In this document: positions 63,079-64,000 of the stretch, in pieces
Layout of the letters: each line of letters opens with the position of its first letter
Position numbering within the stretch: position 1 is the first letter of the stretch
From: Bacilliculturomica massiliensis
GTDB lineage: Bacteria > Bacillota > Clostridia > Peptostreptococcales > Anaerovoracaceae
NCBI RefSeq assembly: GCF_900605495.1
Contig: NZ_LR027584.1
Coordinates: 17,307 to 81,306 of the forward strand
DNA length: 64,000 nucleotides
Reading direction: 5' to 3'
Translations under genes and position numbers: made by a program
Notes under the pieces: model-generated
What the model was told of the DNA's origin: nothing
Databases searched by the model: none
Seen by the model: the letters and a program-made list of their open reading frames with translations, nothing else

Positions 63079-63209
63079 TTTATATGAATGAAGAAAAGTT
63101 TCCTTGGGAAACGTGATTCGTCCCGCGGGCTGACTTTCATAAACTGACTTTCATAATGAGAAACAGGCCTGCACCCGCCTTGGACTCACCGGCGGGGGTT
63201 CTCTGTTCT

Positions 63210-63656
63210 CTAATGAATATACATTCTTGTCATTTCAGAATCTCCGTCTCCCTGGACCATGCAAAGGAATTTCCAACCGTAACGCTCATAAAAACAGGTA
63301 TGGTCTGTTATCAGGTATAACGTGCCGATTCCCTTCTTTTTCATATCAGCGCATACATAATCCAGCAAATTGCCGGATATTCCGCTGCCCCGTCTATCTT
63401 CTTCTGTATATACTGCACAAACGTTTGGAGTAAGGTCTTTTCTATCGTGGAAATCATTCTCGATCACTCCCAGACCGCAGATGATCCTATTACCTTCCAT
63501 TGCCATATACCATTGTGGAACTGTTGCGCCCTTCAGGCATTCTTCCATGCTTTCCAAATACGCTTCCAATGGAATACCCCATTTCTCATGAAACCATTGC
63601 GCCGCTTGTTCCTTTATCTCTGGTCTGTCTATCAGCCTGACTATTTCATAATCCAT
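63210..63656 (-). CDS. GNAT family N-acetyltransferase
   Basis: 148 residues. The acetyl-CoA site is in TEEDRRGSGISGNLLDYV (about 85-102), and FYERYGWKF is the usual GNAT end motif. The N-terminal RPEIKEQAAQWFHEKWGIP resembles small drug- or metabolite-acetylating members; the substrate is unknown. It converges on selD and stands alone. Confidence 0.88.
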   Translation of the reverse strand: MDYEIVRLIDRPEIKEQAAQWFHEKWGIPLEAYLESMEECLKGATVPQWYMAMEGNRIICGLGVIENDFHDRKDLTPNVCAVYTEEDRRGSGISGNLLDYVCADMKKKGIGTLYLITDHTCFYERYGWKFLCMVQGDGDSEMTRMYIH

Positions 63657-63862
63657 TTAATCAACAACTGCCTTTCAAATTTTGATCTTTTCGTTCATTT
63701 CATTCATTGCATTTCATTTCAAGTGATATGCGTCCTGTTCCTGCCGGTCATATTTCATACAGAGCAGGTCCCGGCTCTTCCCGTGCCATACCGCAGCCGA
63801 TGTGCGGGATCGCCCTCCCGTTCTTTTGAAGTCTCTGGGGCGTTGGGCTTCTGGATTGGCCG

Positions 63863-64000
63863 CGGGGCGTTGGCTGTGGGTCCAGCGGGCCGTGGAGACG
63901 TTAGCTTCCGCGTTCATCGAGCCAGCATGCTTGTTGCCCTCTGCAGGCGTCTGGTCTCGGTGGCGGTGCGCCGCGGGGCGTTGGCCGCCGGGTCCAGCGG
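63863..64000. repeat. Direct repeat pair at the window end
   Basis: A unit of about 30 bp (CCGCGGGGCGTTGG ... GGGTCCAGCGG) occurs at 63864-63893 and 63971-64000, 107 bp apart with three differences; a related GGGGCGTTGGG piece lies at 63837. The second copy touches the window edge, so the array may continue. No gene is supported in 63657-64000. Confidence 0.55.

Noticed and set aside
1..64000. tRNA or rRNA genes, prophage or integrase
   Set aside because: I looked for T-arm motifs, 16S/23S stretches, integrases and phage structural genes and saw none. A full tRNA scan could still find one, in particular tRNA-Sec outside the window.

Overview
The window reads as chromosome from an anaerobic, amino-acid-fermenting member of the Clostridia (Bacillota). 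The evidence is a complete glycine reductase (grd) operon with in-frame selenocysteine UGA codons, the selenium machinery (selB, selD, yedE/yedF, a selenium-associated LysR), T-box and glycine-riboswitch leaders, strong AGGAGG ribosome binding sites and TTGACA/TATAAT promoters. The DNA is visibly GC-rich, and a gut-type species outside the classic low-GC clostridia is likely. I cannot name the genus.

Layout. (1) 1-10.2 kb, minus strand: one catabolic operon with a FAD-linked oxidase, a cysteine-rich Fe-S protein, a TRAP transporter (P, Q and M), two different class III aminotransferases, an FGGY sugar kinase and the start of etfB. Its substrate is unknown. (2) 10.4-13.5 kb: a membrane protein, XRE regulator and DUF2975 module controlled from a perfect 24-bp palindrome. 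(3) 13.7-24 kb: mainly housekeeping genes (EamA exporter, class II aldolase, coaBC, typA, pentapeptide protein, cell-wall amidase, plsC, methyltransferase, GNAT, dcd). (4) 24-28 kb: selenium handling (class V aminotransferase, yedE, yedF, DUF3343) interrupted by a MITE-like nested palindrome, followed by a candidate small RNA and rsgA. (5) 29.5-34.5 kb: a sigma-54 activator facing an amidinotransferase-fold hydrolase and two membrane transporters, with a clear -24/-12 promoter and a palindromic upstream site. (6) 35-38.7 kb: trpB2 under a tryptophan T-box, a YitT protein and a TetR regulator.

(7) 39-47 kb, plus strand: the most unusual locus. It holds a second, divergent glycine-reductase-type component B pair (GrdE-like proprotein and GrdB-like selenoprotein), an aldehyde dehydrogenase, a BCCT transporter, an ATC-hydrolase-like protein and an L-cysteine desulfidase, with a TetR gene facing it. 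It has no grdA, grdC or grdD of its own and would have to share those of the main operon. (8) 47-58 kb, minus strand: a PLP decarboxylase and then grdX-grdE-grdB-trxB-trxA-grdA-grdC-grdD, behind a tandem glycine riboswitch. (9) 58-63 kb: LysR, selB and selD (selD is itself a selenoprotein), with a 22-bp tandem-repeat array between selB and selD. (10) 63-64 kb: a GNAT gene and a repeat-containing end.

The parts form one physiology. YedE/YedF and the class V enzyme plausibly supply selenium, SelD activates it and SelB decodes UGA. The products are four selenoproteins visible here (GrdA, GrdB, the GrdB-like protein and SelD), which support Stickland-type reduction of glycine and of at least one further, unidentified substrate.
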